DNA from: Candidatus Krumholzibacteriota bacterium
GTDB lineage: Bacteria > Krumholzibacteriota > Krumholzibacteriia > JAJRXK01
DNA length: 64,000 nucleotides
NCBI GenBank assembly: GCA_029262065.1
Contig: JAJDAC010000021.1
Coordinates: 1 to 64,000, forward strand
Direction of reading: 5' to 3'
The translations under genes were made by a program, and so were the position numbers. This document shows, piece by piece, positions 26,856-35,587 of the stretch. Below the pieces are notes generated by a model. That model was given only the letters and a program-made list of their open reading frames with translations. It had not been told where the DNA came from and searched no databases. Numbering within the stretch: the first letter of the stretch is position 1; every line of letters begins with the position of its first letter.

Positions 26856-27600
26856 GGGCCGGTTGCGATCGCTTCTTTTGCCAGAGCAGTACGCCGGCTA
26901 GGAGGATTCCCACGCTGATCCACTGGGCGACCGACATGCCGCCGGGACGGTCGGGGCGGACCCGCCAGATTTCCGAGATCCAACGCTCGATGCCAACGAA
27001 CATGAGATAGAAGCTGAACAGCCAGCCGGGTGCGCGCACGCGGGTGCGCATTTTCCAAAGTGCTGACGTGACCACGATCATCATGAGCACTTCGTACACC
27101 GGCGTGGGGTGACACGCCTCGATGCTCGGGACCACGCCGTTGGGGTAGGCCGTGGCCCAGGGCACGTCGCTGGGGGGGCCGTAGTCACCGTCGCCCGCGA
27201 GTTGGCAGCCGATGCGCCCGACGCCGTACGCCGCGGCCAGCCCGGGGGCGAACGAGTCGCAGATGGACCACAGGTTCTGCTTGCGGCGGCGGGCCAGGTA
27301 CAGGACGGCGGCCGCACCGCCGATGAGCCCGCCGTACCAGGTGAGGCCGGCGCCGTCGAAGATGGTCCCCATGGGGTTCGCGATCAGCTGATCGAAATGG
27401 GCCATCAGATAATAGACTCGCGCGCCGACGATGCCGCCGACCAAAGCCAGCAGCGGATAGCCCTCCAGGTGATTGGGCTCGAGCTTGCGGCGCGTGAGCT
27501 CCAGCGTGGCAAGCCATCCGCCCACCAGGAACGCCATGACCACCATGAGCCCAAAGCTGTAGAGTTTCAGCGGACCGATTTCAAAGAGAATGGGATACAA
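26848..27600 (-). CDS. lgt: Prolipoprotein diacylglyceryl transferase
   Basis: 250 residues, about seven helices. It transfers diacylglycerol from phosphatidylglycerol to the lipobox Cys of prolipoproteins in the inner membrane. Family features are the start MYPILFEIGPLKLYSFG, the segment PLLALVGGIVGARVYYLM, and the Lgt signature region GRIGCQLAGDGDYG, where many family members read GRIGNFINxExxG. This fits a lineage in which the signature is partly altered. Several lipoproteins in this window (15188, 19151) are its potential substrates. It overlaps the downstream methyltransferase by 8 bases. Confidence 0.92.
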   Translation of the reverse strand: MYPILFEIGPLKLYSFGLMVVMAFLVGGWLATLELTRRKLEPNHLEGYPLLALVGGIVGARVYYLMAHFDQLIANPMGTIFDGAGLTWYGGLIGGAAAVLYLARRRKQNLWSICDSFAPGLAAAYGVGRIGCQLAGDGDYGPPSDVPWATAYPNGVVPSIEACHPTPVYEVLMMIVVTSALWKMRTRVRAPGWLFSFYLMFVGIERWISEIWRVRPDRPGGMSVAQWISVGILLAGVLLWQKKRSQPAHA

Positions 27601-27626
27601 GTTAGCCTCGGGGCTGAAGGGGTGCC

Positions 27627-28922
27627 TTACAACAGCTCGGCGGCCAGGGCCGCCAGATCGCTGCGTTCGCTCTTGTCCAATCGGACATGACCGAACACGC
27701 TTTGCTCCTGGAACTTGTCGACCAGCGTCGACAGGCCGTTGCTGGATGCATCCAGGTAGGGATTGTCGATCTGGTAGGGATCGCCCGCCATGACCACCTT
27801 GCTGTCCTTGCCGGCGCGACTGACGATGGTCTTGACCTCGTGCGGCGTGAGGTTCTGGGCCTCGTCAATGATGATGAACAGCTTCGGCAGACTGCGACCG
27901 CGAATGTAGGTTACCGCCTCCACCTCGATCCAGCCACGCTCGAACAGATAGTCCACCTTGTCCTCGGCCGATTCCAGCGCCGGGTCTACCAGGAACTGCA
28001 GGTTGTCGAAAATGGGCTCCATCCAGCTCTCGAGCTTCTCGTCCTTGGAGCCGGGCAGGTAGCCGATGTCGCGTCCGAGTGGAACGATGGGCCGGTACAC
28101 CAGGATGCGCCGATAGACGTCGCGTTCGGCTACCTGCTCCAGGCCCGCGGCCAGTGCGAGCAGCGTCTTGCCCGTGCCTGCCTTGCCCATGAGCGTGACC
28201 AGTTGCACTTCGGGGTCCATCAGCAGTTCCACCGCGAAGTGTTGCTCCATGTTCAAGGGGCGCAGTTTCCAAGGGTGCGTCTCCTGGTGGCGCAACGGAA
28301 TCAGCCGGCCCTCGTGGTGGCGGGCCAGGGCGGAGTGCTTGGGGTTGGCCGAGTCGCGTAGGATGGCGAATTCGTTGGGGTTCATGCCCGACGGCGCTTC
28401 GACGCTACCGTTGCTGTAGAACTCGTCGACCCGGGCGCGCGGTACGTCCAGCGTCTGGTAGCCACGGTACAGATCCTCGAAGACGACCTTGTCGGGTTCG
28501 TAATCCACCGCCAGCAGGCCCAGCGCGGTGGCCTTGACACGGGCGTTCAGATCCTTCGTGACGAAGGTCACTTCGCGGTTTGACTCGCGGCGCAGGTGCA
28601 GCGCACAGGCGATGATGCGGTTGTCGGGGTTGGCCACGTCCATCGTCGACGGCAGGTTCTCCAGGTAGCCGCGTAGGATGACCACCAGCCGTCCGCCGTT
28701 GGGCAGCTTGACGCCCTCGCTCAGGGCGCCAACCTGGCGCAGGGAATCGAGAAACCGAATGGCCTGTCGCGCCGATCGTCCCAGTTCACTGCCGGCCGAC
28801 TTGAACGAATCGAGTTCTTCCAGCACGTCGACGGTGATGACGATTTCACCGTCGGGAAAGGCGTCGAGCGAGTGGGCATCGTGCAACAGCACGTTGGTGT
28901 CCAGCACGTACGTTTTGATCAT
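27627..28922 (-). CDS. PIN domain-PhoH ATPase fusion
   Basis: 431 residues. The N-terminal PIN nuclease domain (residues 1-135) has the acidic residues expected, TYVLDTNVLLHDAHSLD and ITVDVLEELD. The C-terminal PhoH-type P-loop domain (about 220-431) has Walker A GKAGTGKTLLA, Walker B IIIDEAQNLTPHE and MAGDPYQID. PhoH2/YlaK-type proteins of this arrangement have been described as RNA-unwinding ribonucleases. The ATG at 28922 follows a 347-base intergenic region that has a putative promoter for this gene. It ends 26 bases before lgt and is probably its own transcription unit or co-transcribed with lgt. Confidence 0.93.
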   Translation of the reverse strand: MIKTYVLDTNVLLHDAHSLDAFPDGEIVITVDVLEELDSFKSAGSELGRSARQAIRFLDSLRQVGALSEGVKLPNGGRLVVILRGYLENLPSTMDVANPDNRIIACALHLRRESNREVTFVTKDLNARVKATALGLLAVDYEPDKVVFEDLYRGYQTLDVPRARVDEFYSNGSVEAPSGMNPNEFAILRDSANPKHSALARHHEGRLIPLRHQETHPWKLRPLNMEQHFAVELLMDPEVQLVTLMGKAGTGKTLLALAAGLEQVAERDVYRRILVYRPIVPLGRDIGYLPGSKDEKLESWMEPIFDNLQFLVDPALESAEDKVDYLFERGWIEVEAVTYIRGRSLPKLFIIIDEAQNLTPHEVKTIVSRAGKDSKVVMAGDPYQIDNPYLDASSNGLSTLVDKFQEQSVFGHVRLDKSERSDLAALAAELL

Positions 28923-29047
28923 GAGTGTCCTCGGGCCGCCGAGAAAAGGGGGCCTCTGTGGTTCGAGCCAGGTCCTGTCTTGAGGAGTCCAGGGGGCGCG
29001 CCAGTGCCTGGCGTGGTGCCTCCCGCTGCCGGTTCCGGCGGAACCCT

Positions 29048-29077
29048 AAGCTATTCCCCGGCCGGCGACGGCATCAA
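29048..29077 (-). promoter_or_regulatory. Putative promoter of the PIN-PhoH gene
   Basis: On the minus strand TTGATG (29077-29072) and TAGCTT (29053-29048) are 18 bases apart. This would give a leader of about 120 bases before the ATG at 28922. Hand-read; moderate match only. Confidence 0.35.
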
Positions 29078-29111
29078 GCGGAACTTCAGGTCATTGGGCA
29101 CAGGGTGTCTG

Positions 29112-29168
29112 GGCCATAGTGATTCGAAAAAACTGCACAAACTGCAAAAAACAATGAGCACTATGGCC
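29112..29168. repeat. 10-bp inverted repeat upstream of glnA
   Basis: GGCCATAGTG (29112-29121) and CACTATGGCC (29159-29168) are perfect reverse complements separated by 37 A-rich bases. The right arm overlaps the -24 element of the sigma-54-like promoter. It could be an operator pair or a large stem-loop. Confidence 0.55.
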
Positions 29169-29179
29169 TGATTTTGGCT
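29164..29179 (+). promoter_or_regulatory. Putative sigma-54 promoter of glnA
   Basis: TGGCCTGATTTTGGCT carries the invariant GG (29165-29166) and GC (29177-29178) exactly 10 bases apart, as in -24/-12 promoters, with TGGC and a final GCT also conserved. It lies about 90 bases before the glnA start, a gene commonly under NtrC/sigma-54 control in other bacteria. No activator site was identified. Confidence 0.45.
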
Positions 29180-29269
29180 AAGATCAGGTCTTCTGACCCA
29201 CGAATTGTGCAAGATGTGAATATTTTGCCGTTCGGGTTACAGTTCACCCGCTCCTCAGGAGACCCCCGC

Positions 29270-30592
29270 ATGACCCGTCGCGAAGTTGTCGCGCAGCTCA
29301 AGAAGCACAAAGTCCGATTCCTCCGCCTCATGTTCACCGACATCATGGGTGCCATCAAGAACGTAGAGGTACCCGAGAGCCAATTTGCCAAGGCTCTCGA
29401 CGGCGAGATCATGTTCGACGGGTCCTCGATCCAGGGGTTCTCCCGCATCGAGGAGAGCGACATGCTGCTCAAGCCCGACCTGGACACGTTCGTGGTGTTT
29501 CCGTGGGCCGATGGGCGGGGAACGGTCGCGGGGCTGATCTGCGATGTTTTCAACCCCGATGATTCGCCCTTCGCCGGTTGCCCGCGCACCATGCTGCGTC
29601 GCAACCTGGAGGCGGCCAAGAAGAAGGGCTACGAGGTCATGTGTGGACCTGAGCTCGAGTTCTTCCTGTTTCGCCGTGACGAGAACGGCAACGCCACCAC
29701 TGTGACCCATGACGCCGGGGGATACTTCGATCTGCTTCCCGTGGATCGGGGCGAGGAAACGCGTCGTGATATCGTCAATGCGCTGGAGGCCATGAAGATT
29801 GAAGTGGAGGCCGCGCATCACGAGGTGGCGCCGGGTCAGCACGAGATCGATTTCAAGTACGCCGACGCGCTTACCACCGCCGACCGCGCCATCATGTTCC
29901 GGTTGGTGGTCAAGAAGTTCGCCCGCGATCACGATCTGCACGCCACGTTCATGCCCAAGCCTATTTTCGGCGAGAACGGCAACGGCATGCATGTCCATCA
30001 GTCATTGTTCAAGGCCGGTAAGAACGTATTCTACGGCCCCAAGCGTCCCTACGAGCTGAGCGACATCATGCTGCAGTACATCGGCGGTTTGCTGCGGCAC
30101 GCAAGGGCAATCTGTGCCATCAGCAATCCCATCGTGAACAGCTACAAGCGACTGGTGCCCGGCTTCGAGGCTCCGACCAACGTCGCCTGGAGTCAGCGCA
30201 ATCGGTCACCTCTGGCGCGCGTTCCGGCCCGCCGCGGCGTGGGTACGCGCGTGGAATTGCGCATGCCCGACCCCAGCTGCAATCCGTACCTGACGTTTGG
30301 TGTCATGTTGGCCGCGGGCCTGGATGGAATGGCCAACAAGATCGATCCGGGCGCGCCGCTGGACAAGAACATCTTCGCCATGAGCCAGCGCGAGAAGCGG
30401 AAACACAAGATCGATCAACTTCCCGCCAATCTGAACGAGGCCATCGGCTTCCTGCGCAAGGACAAGGTGCTGGAGACGGCGCTGGGCGAACACATCTTCA
30501 ATCACTATCTGGATGCCAAGGACCAGGAGTGGGCCAGCTACATCAGCTCGGTGCACCAGTGGGAGCTGGATCGCTATCTGACCACGTACTGA
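29270..30592 (+). CDS. glnA: Glutamine synthetase, type I (alpha subgroup)
   Basis: 440 residues; ATP-dependent ligation of ammonia to glutamate. Family motifs are FDGSSIQGF, the EIDFKYADALTTADRA metal region, NGMHVHQSLF, and the NVAWSQRNRSPLARVPA ATP region. The length and the region after MSQREKRKHKIDQLP match the GSI-alpha group. The Tyr adenylylation loop of GSI-beta enzymes is replaced there by NEAIGFLRKDK, so control by adenylylation is unlikely. The ATG at 29270 has CAGGAGA upstream. Ends tail-to-tail with the MOP exporter gene. Confidence 0.97.
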   Translation: MTRREVVAQLKKHKVRFLRLMFTDIMGAIKNVEVPESQFAKALDGEIMFDGSSIQGFSRIEESDMLLKPDLDTFVVFPWADGRGTVAGLICDVFNPDDSPFAGCPRTMLRRNLEAAKKKGYEVMCGPELEFFLFRRDENGNATTVTHDAGGYFDLLPVDRGEETRRDIVNALEAMKIEVEAAHHEVAPGQHEIDFKYADALTTADRAIMFRLVVKKFARDHDLHATFMPKPIFGENGNGMHVHQSLFKAGKNVFYGPKRPYELSDIMLQYIGGLLRHARAICAISNPIVNSYKRLVPGFEAPTNVAWSQRNRSPLARVPARRGVGTRVELRMPDPSCNPYLTFGVMLAAGLDGMANKIDPGAPLDKNIFAMSQREKRKHKIDQLPANLNEAIGFLRKDKVLETALGEHIFNHYLDAKDQEWASYISSVHQWELDRYLTTY

Positions 30593-30603
30593 TCTGGTCG
30601 TTC

Positions 30604-31929
30604 TTATCCTGTCTCAGGAATCGCATGGGTTCCCACGAGCTGCAGGCGTCGCGAGGCGGTAATCCCCAGGATTACCGCCTCGACCATTTCCACCAGCGAA
30701 ATCAACAGCACGCCCAATACCGCCCCGTTCACTTCGGGCGCTATTTTCACGGCGCTCATTCCCACCACAACGGCGGTCCCCAGGTAGGTGGCGGAGCTCC
30801 ACGTGATGATCTTCGTATCTCCGGTGGCCAGGATGACGCCCTTGGTGGCCGCTCGCAGACCAAGGAAGAACGGGGCCAGAAACAGGAAGGTCATGGCCGG
30901 ATCCACGTAGTGAAGCAGTCGAGGTGGCAGTGTGAACGCTTGCGTGAGCAACCAGATACGCACCGGCTCGATCCAGCCGAGGATCCCGGTTACCGTGGCC
31001 AGGACCAGGGTGGTGACGAACGCGAACGCCAGGAAGCTGCGCGCGCGACTGCGATCGGTGGCCAGCACCTGACCGGTTGCCTGCAGGCCCCACAGGGCGC
31101 TCGCGGCCAGCAGGATCAGCGGGTGGAGCACTCCGAAACTGGCTTGCGCCGCTTCGCTGTCGGCACAGCGACCCAGGATTCCGTTTACCAGGGGCCTCAA
31201 GCCGGTCCACGCGTACCCCGACAGCGCCAGGGGAAAGGCGAAATCAAACATTCGCCTTGGACTCAGGGCAGTCTCGCCCGCCGCCGCCATTTCGCCCAGC
31301 ACGTGGCGCGTACGCCAGGTGATCCATGCGGTTTCAGTGGCGATGCCCATGGTCAAAGCCCAGGCGGCTTGGGGCGCGCTACGCCAACCCATGGCGTACG
31401 CCAGGACCAGGAACAAGACGATGGCGCTGAGGCGCGAGAATGTGGACCGGGTCAGGTGACCGGTGCGCTTGGTGGACATGGCCAGGCCCATGCCCATTCC
31501 ACGCAAACCCAACAATATGGGAATCGGCGCGAAGCTGGCCGCGGTGCGCTGGGCCTGGGCGGCCACGCGAGGAGTACAGTCGAGCAGGCCCTCGAACAAC
31601 AGACGCCCCAGCGGCGTGAAGGCCAGGGCCAGGTCGGCCAAGGCCAGCAGTAGGCCCAGGGCCAGCGCGGTGCGCAAGACCTGACGGTAGCTCGCCGGTC
31701 CCTTGACGATGCCGGCGCTTACGTTGGGCGTAATGAGCAGGGGCGCATGCAGGAAAACCGTTGCACCAAAGCACACGCTGTAGGCGGCCAGCTCGACCGT
31801 CGGGTCCTGGCCACGAGAGAGGTGCAGGTTGATGAGCGGGTTGCTCAGCGTCATCATTTGCGAGGTGAGTACCAATGGCCCGTAGAAGGACCAGATGTCG
31901 CGAACTCGCAGTTGTTGGGGCGCTGGCAT
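30604..31929 (-). CDS. MOP-superfamily multi-pass exporter
   Basis: 441 residues, about 12 helices arranged as two similar halves, as in the MATE/flippase (MOP) superfamily. The N-terminal region WSFYGPLVLTSQMMTLSNPL and the loop RGMGMGLAMSTKRTGHLTR are unlike classic DinF or NorM, and some bacterial ANKH-like members look similar, so no substrate is given. The ATG at 31929 has no ribosome-binding site, and a promoter-like element places the transcript start almost at the ATG, so the mRNA may be leaderless. Divergent from the phzF-type gene. Confidence 0.75.
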   Translation of the reverse strand: MPAPQQLRVRDIWSFYGPLVLTSQMMTLSNPLINLHLSRGQDPTVELAAYSVCFGATVFLHAPLLITPNVSAGIVKGPASYRQVLRTALALGLLLALADLALAFTPLGRLLFEGLLDCTPRVAAQAQRTAASFAPIPILLGLRGMGMGLAMSTKRTGHLTRSTFSRLSAIVLFLVLAYAMGWRSAPQAAWALTMGIATETAWITWRTRHVLGEMAAAGETALSPRRMFDFAFPLALSGYAWTGLRPLVNGILGRCADSEAAQASFGVLHPLILLAASALWGLQATGQVLATDRSRARSFLAFAFVTTLVLATVTGILGWIEPVRIWLLTQAFTLPPRLLHYVDPAMTFLFLAPFFLGLRAATKGVILATGDTKIITWSSATYLGTAVVVGMSAVKIAPEVNGAVLGVLLISLVEMVEAVILGITASRRLQLVGTHAIPETG

Positions 31930-31936
31930 AGCTGAT

Positions 31937-31964
31937 AGACTACCGGCCCCGTGGGCTGCCGCAA
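31937..31964 (-). promoter_or_regulatory. Putative promoter of the MOP exporter gene
   Basis: Minus-strand TTGCGG (31964-31959) and TAGTCT (31942-31937) with a 16-base spacer. The predicted start is at about the ATG, which would explain the missing ribosome-binding site. Confidence 0.35.
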
Positions 31965-32010
31965 GGCACAGTTCACCCAAAGTTCCACTCTTCCGCTCGC
32001 GCCCTTCCAA

Positions 32011-32913
32011 ATGTCCTACCGATTCCTGCTCGTGGATGTGTTCACGGAGACCCCTTTCGGCGGCAACCAGTTGGCCGTGTTTCCCGATGCGACCGACATT
32101 CCCGACGCTTTGCTGCAGACGATCGCGCGTGAGTTGAATTTTACCGAGACCACGTTCGTCTATCCCTGCACCAGCGACACACTGGCTCGGCTTCGGATCT
32201 TCACCCCTGAAGCCGAGGTCCCGTTCGCGGGACACCCGGTGGTGGGGACTGCATTCGCGCTCGAACACGAGGGCCGGCTAAGGGACTGTTCGAGCGACGT
32301 GGTTCTGGAGCTCGAGGGCGGCGACTGTCCGGTTCACTTGAATCGTGGCGACGATGGTCGCCTGTTGCGCGCGGTCATGACGCAGCAGAAGCCGGTGTTC
32401 CTGGGCGAATCGCACCGCACGGATATTGTGGCCGAGGCGCTCGGAATCGACGTGGCCGACATTGCCATCACCGGCCTCCCCTGCGAGGTGGTGTCCACGG
32501 GCCTGCCCGTCCACATGGTGCCCGTAGGTAGCCTCGAAGCCATGCGTCGCATCCAGATTCACCCCGATAAACTGACTCAGCTCAGCAACGCCATTGGATT
32601 CGGTGATCTGTTCGTATTCACGTTCGACACCGTGGATCCGACGGCCACGGTTCATTGCCGCATGTTCGCGCCATCGTTCGGAATCCCCGAGGATCCCGCC
32701 ACAGGCAGCGCCAACGGTTGCCTGGGGGCCTATCTGGTGCGCAACCGCGCGGTGCCCATGTCGCGCCTCATCCGTATCGAGAGCGAGCAGGGAATTGAAA
32801 TGGGTCGCCCCAGCCGGCTATCGATCGAGATCGAGACAGCGGGCCAGCGAATCGTCGCGGTACGCGTCGGTGGAGCGGCCGTGGTAGTGGGCGAGGGGAC
32901 TCTACTCGCCTGA
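32011..32913 (+). CDS. PhzF-family isomerase/epimerase-like protein
   Basis: 300 residues of the diaminopimelate-epimerase-like PhzF family. Visible marks are FTETPFGGNQLAVF, the segment ARELNFTETTFVYP with the catalytic-type Glu, VPFAGHPVVGTAFAL, and PATGSANGCLGAYLV, the phosphate/ligand-binding loop. PhzF itself isomerises a phenazine precursor, but most family members have unknown substrates and no phenazine genes are nearby. ATG at 32011. Divergent from the MOP exporter with 81 bases between. Confidence 0.88.
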   Translation: MSYRFLLVDVFTETPFGGNQLAVFPDATDIPDALLQTIARELNFTETTFVYPCTSDTLARLRIFTPEAEVPFAGHPVVGTAFALEHEGRLRDCSSDVVLELEGGDCPVHLNRGDDGRLLRAVMTQQKPVFLGESHRTDIVAEALGIDVADIAITGLPCEVVSTGLPVHMVPVGSLEAMRRIQIHPDKLTQLSNAIGFGDLFVFTFDTVDPTATVHCRMFAPSFGIPEDPATGSANGCLGAYLVRNRAVPMSRLIRIESEQGIEMGRPSRLSIEIETAGQRIVAVRVGGAAVVVGEGTLLA

Positions 32914-33008
32914 CGCGACTCTTGCGCTCGACCGACGAAACCGCAATGTTACCAATGTCCAGGTCCTCGCGATTGCGCGCCCCAATCCCCAGATATTCGG
33001 AGTACTTC

Positions 33009-33713
33009 ATGAACCGTCGTCTATTGGTCCCAGTTCTCGTGATTGGGTTTGCGTTGGCCATCATGGTGCAACCGATGCCCGTCCGTGCTGGAGAAAAGGG
33101 ATCGTGGGTGCTCAGTTTCCACGGTGGTCTTTCGGCCGCCGGCGAGCTGTTTCGAGCCACGTCCGAGACATCGCGCGATTGGATCACGCCGGACGGCCGG
33201 CGGTTGCAGGGCGTGACCCTGGAAACCGAGATCGAGGAATTCTTTGGCGGCGGACTGCGGGTGGGTACGTATCTCACGCCCAAGGTATTCTTGCAGGCCG
33301 GTCTAACCGTCAGTGATCTCAATATCACGGCCGTGCATCGCACCGCCGCCGACGCATTCCTATCGACCGACTACGATCAGATGTTCTATCTGGGGGCCGA
33401 CCTGTTGGCTGCGTACGATCTGGTGGCTGAAGGCAACACGCCCTACATCCAAGCCGGGGTGGGCCTGGCCAACCTGGCGTTCGAGGGCAGAGCCGACGGT
33501 GATTCGCTCGATCAGACCAACGTGGGTGTGGTTCTGGGTGGGGGCTTGCGCGTGCGCTCGCTCGAGGGAGTCAACATCGATCTGGATATTCGCGCCACGC
33601 TCGTGAGTCCCGATCTGAGCAACGAAGCGGCCCGCTTCAACGCCGACACATTCGATGCCAATGGAACCGTGGCCCTCTGGCAGTTGGGCGTGAACTGGAA
33701 TTTCACGTTCTAG
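33009..33713 (+). CDS. Outer-membrane beta-barrel protein, OmpW/opacity-like
   Basis: 234 residues with a signal peptide (to about residue 27, MPVRAG). The mature part alternates hydrophobic and polar residues in about eight strands (SWVLSFHGG, FFGGGLRVGTYL, VFLQAGLTV, MFYLGADLLAAYD, TPYIQAGVGLANLAF, VGVVLGGGLRV, INIDLDIRAT-type strands) and ends in a Phe (VNWNFTF), the usual C-terminal signal for barrel insertion. Function unknown. It ends by sharing four bases (CTAG) with the stop of the converging ABC transporter gene. Confidence 0.82.
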   Translation: MNRRLLVPVLVIGFALAIMVQPMPVRAGEKGSWVLSFHGGLSAAGELFRATSETSRDWITPDGRRLQGVTLETEIEEFFGGGLRVGTYLTPKVFLQAGLTVSDLNITAVHRTAADAFLSTDYDQMFYLGADLLAAYDLVAEGNTPYIQAGVGLANLAFEGRADGDSLDQTNVGVVLGGGLRVRSLEGVNIDLDIRATLVSPDLSNEAARFNADTFDANGTVALWQLGVNWNFTF

Positions 33714-35587
33714 CTGGCGTCGACGCTCGCACTCTTCAACTGCATATCCACGAGGCGTCGGTACAGTCCGTCATGGTCCATGAGTTCGCGGTGGGTTCCC
33801 TGTTCGTGCAGACGCCCTTTGTGGAGCACCAGGATCCGGTCGGCGTTGCGTACGGTGGAAAGCCGGTGGGCAATGGTGATGCTGGTACGACCGCGTAGCA
33901 GCTCTTCGATGGCGGCCTGGATCCGCGCTTCGGTCTCGGAATCGACGCTGGCCGTGGCTTCGTCGAGCACCAGGATCGGCGGGTCGTGGGCCAGCGCGCG
34001 CGCGAATGCCACGAGTTGTCGCTCTCCGGTGCTCAAGCGGCTGCCACCTTCCCGCATGACTTCGTCGATTCCATCGGGCAGCCCCGCAATGACCGAATCC
34101 AGCCCGACGCGCTCGATCGCGTCATCGAGTTTGTCCACGTTGTCGCGCCAAAGCGTCAGGTTTTCCCGCAGCGTGCCGCTGAACAAGCGGGGGTCCTGAA
34201 GCACCACGCCGATGTTGTGCCGCAGTCCACGTGGTTCCCATTCACGTACGTCGACGCCGTCGACCAGGATGCGTCCTTCCTGAACGTCGTAGAACCGCGT
34301 CATGAGGGAAATGACCGTGGTCTTGCCGGCACCCGTGCTACCGACGATGGCAATGCGTTCGCCGGCCTCGACGCGGAACGACAACCCATCGAGCACGATC
34401 TTGCGCTCGCGGGGTTCGTCATCGCTGCCGTTGTTGGCCATGCTGTCATTGTTGCCGCCATCATTGCTCGTAGCCTCGTAGCCAAAGCGCACGTTGTCGA
34501 AAACGACTTCGCCGCGCACCCGGTCGCTACCTTTGGGCTCAGCCACGGTGCGGATGTTCGGCTGCCGATCGAGCAGCTCGAAAATGCGTTCGCTGGCCGC
34601 CATTGCCCCCTGCAGAATATTGACCTTCTCGGCGAGGTCGCTGATAGGGCGGTAGAACCGTTGGGCGTATTGTACGAATGCGACCAGCGTTCCCAACGTG
34701 ATGGCTTCGCTGGCCACCAGGCCGGCACCCTTCCACAACAACAACGTGACCGCGGCCGTGCTCAATACCTCAACCGCGGGAAAGAACACCGAGAAAGCCG
34801 CGACGGTCTCGAGGTGGGCGTTGGTGTGGTCTTCATTCAATTGGTCGAACCGACGCAGTCGGCGCGGCTCCTGGCCGAAGGACTGCACCACCGAGATTCC
34901 CGCCAGGTGTTCCTGAAGGAAGCTATTGATGCGGGCCACGCGCACGCGGATTTTCCGGAACGCACGTCGAACGCGGCTGCGGAATACCATGGACAGTAGG
35001 AACAAGCAGGGAATGATGGAGAAACTCAACAACGCCAGTCGCCAGTCCATCCACACCATGGCGCCCATGATGAACACCAATGTGAACACGTCCATGGCCA
35101 CGGTCACCACGCCGCTCGTGAACAGTTCGTTAAGTGCATCTATGTCGCTCGTAAGGCGAGTCATCAGCCGGCCCACGGGCTGCCGGTCGAAGAGAGTCAT
35201 GTCCTGGCGCAACAGGTGGCGGAAGAGCTGACGTCGCAGGTCGAACATCACCCTTTGGCCGGTTGTCTGCAGCATCATGATCTGCGCGTAGTGCACACCC
35301 GCGGTAACCACCAGCACGCCGATGTAGATCCCCGTGATCCGCAGCAGCATGGTCAAGCGTTCCGCGTTGCTGGCGTCGCTGGTCAAGGCGCGATCGATCG
35401 TAAGCTTCACCAGCCAGGGGCCGGCGATTCCCAGGGCGGAAACGATCACGAGCAGCAACAGGATCACGACGACCTGAGGCATGTAGGGACGCAGGTAGCC
35501 CATGAGTCGACGCAACAGGTGGGCGTCGCTCCCAGTTGCCTTCTGGTCTTCGTGTTCCTGTTCGAATATGTCGTTGTAGGCGGTCAC
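33710..35587 (-). CDS. ABC exporter half-transporter, deviant signature motif
   Basis: 625 residues: six helices (about 30-340) then a nucleotide-binding domain. Walker A GSTGAGKTT, Walker B ILVLDEATASVD with the catalytic Glu, and H-loop TIAHRLSTVRNADR are intact, but the signature reads LSTGERQ instead of LSGGQ. Between the transmembrane part and Walker A there is a low-complexity acidic/Asn insert (SNDGGNNDSMANNGSDDEPR). It pairs naturally with the upstream gene, whose Walker B is degenerate. The GTG start overlaps the upstream stop (GTGA), so the two are co-translated. Substrate unknown. Confidence 0.9.
   Translation of the reverse strand: MTAYNDIFEQEHEDQKATGSDAHLLRRLMGYLRPYMPQVVVILLLLVIVSALGIAGPWLVKLTIDRALTSDASNAERLTMLLRITGIYIGVLVVTAGVHYAQIMMLQTTGQRVMFDLRRQLFRHLLRQDMTLFDRQPVGRLMTRLTSDIDALNELFTSGVVTVAMDVFTLVFIMGAMVWMDWRLALLSFSIIPCLFLLSMVFRSRVRRAFRKIRVRVARINSFLQEHLAGISVVQSFGQEPRRLRRFDQLNEDHTNAHLETVAAFSVFFPAVEVLSTAAVTLLLWKGAGLVASEAITLGTLVAFVQYAQRFYRPISDLAEKVNILQGAMAASERIFELLDRQPNIRTVAEPKGSDRVRGEVVFDNVRFGYEATSNDGGNNDSMANNGSDDEPRERKIVLDGLSFRVEAGERIAIVGSTGAGKTTVISLMTRFYDVQEGRILVDGVDVREWEPRGLRHNIGVVLQDPRLFSGTLRENLTLWRDNVDKLDDAIERVGLDSVIAGLPDGIDEVMREGGSRLSTGERQLVAFARALAHDPPILVLDEATASVDSETEARIQAAIEELLRGRTSITIAHRLSTVRNADRILVLHKGRLHEQGTHRELMDHDGLYRRLVDMQLKSASVDAS

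Larger units (their letters stand above)
28923..29269. other. Intergenic region between phoH-type gene and glnA (347 bases)
   Basis: The only stretch above 300 bases without a gene. It contains a putative promoter for the minus-strand PIN-PhoH gene (29048-29077), a 10-bp inverted repeat (29112-29168), an A-rich segment with a direct repeat of AAACTGCA-type words inside that repeat's loop, a sigma-54-like promoter for glnA (29164-29179), and the glnA ribosome-binding site CAGGAGA (29256 onwards). No coding sequence of its own was seen. Confidence 0.6.

Noticed and set aside
30529-31653. Plus-strand open frame opposite the MOP exporter
   Set aside because: Gln/Gly/Arg-rich shadow without signals; the minus-strand exporter has clear membrane helices and a promoter.
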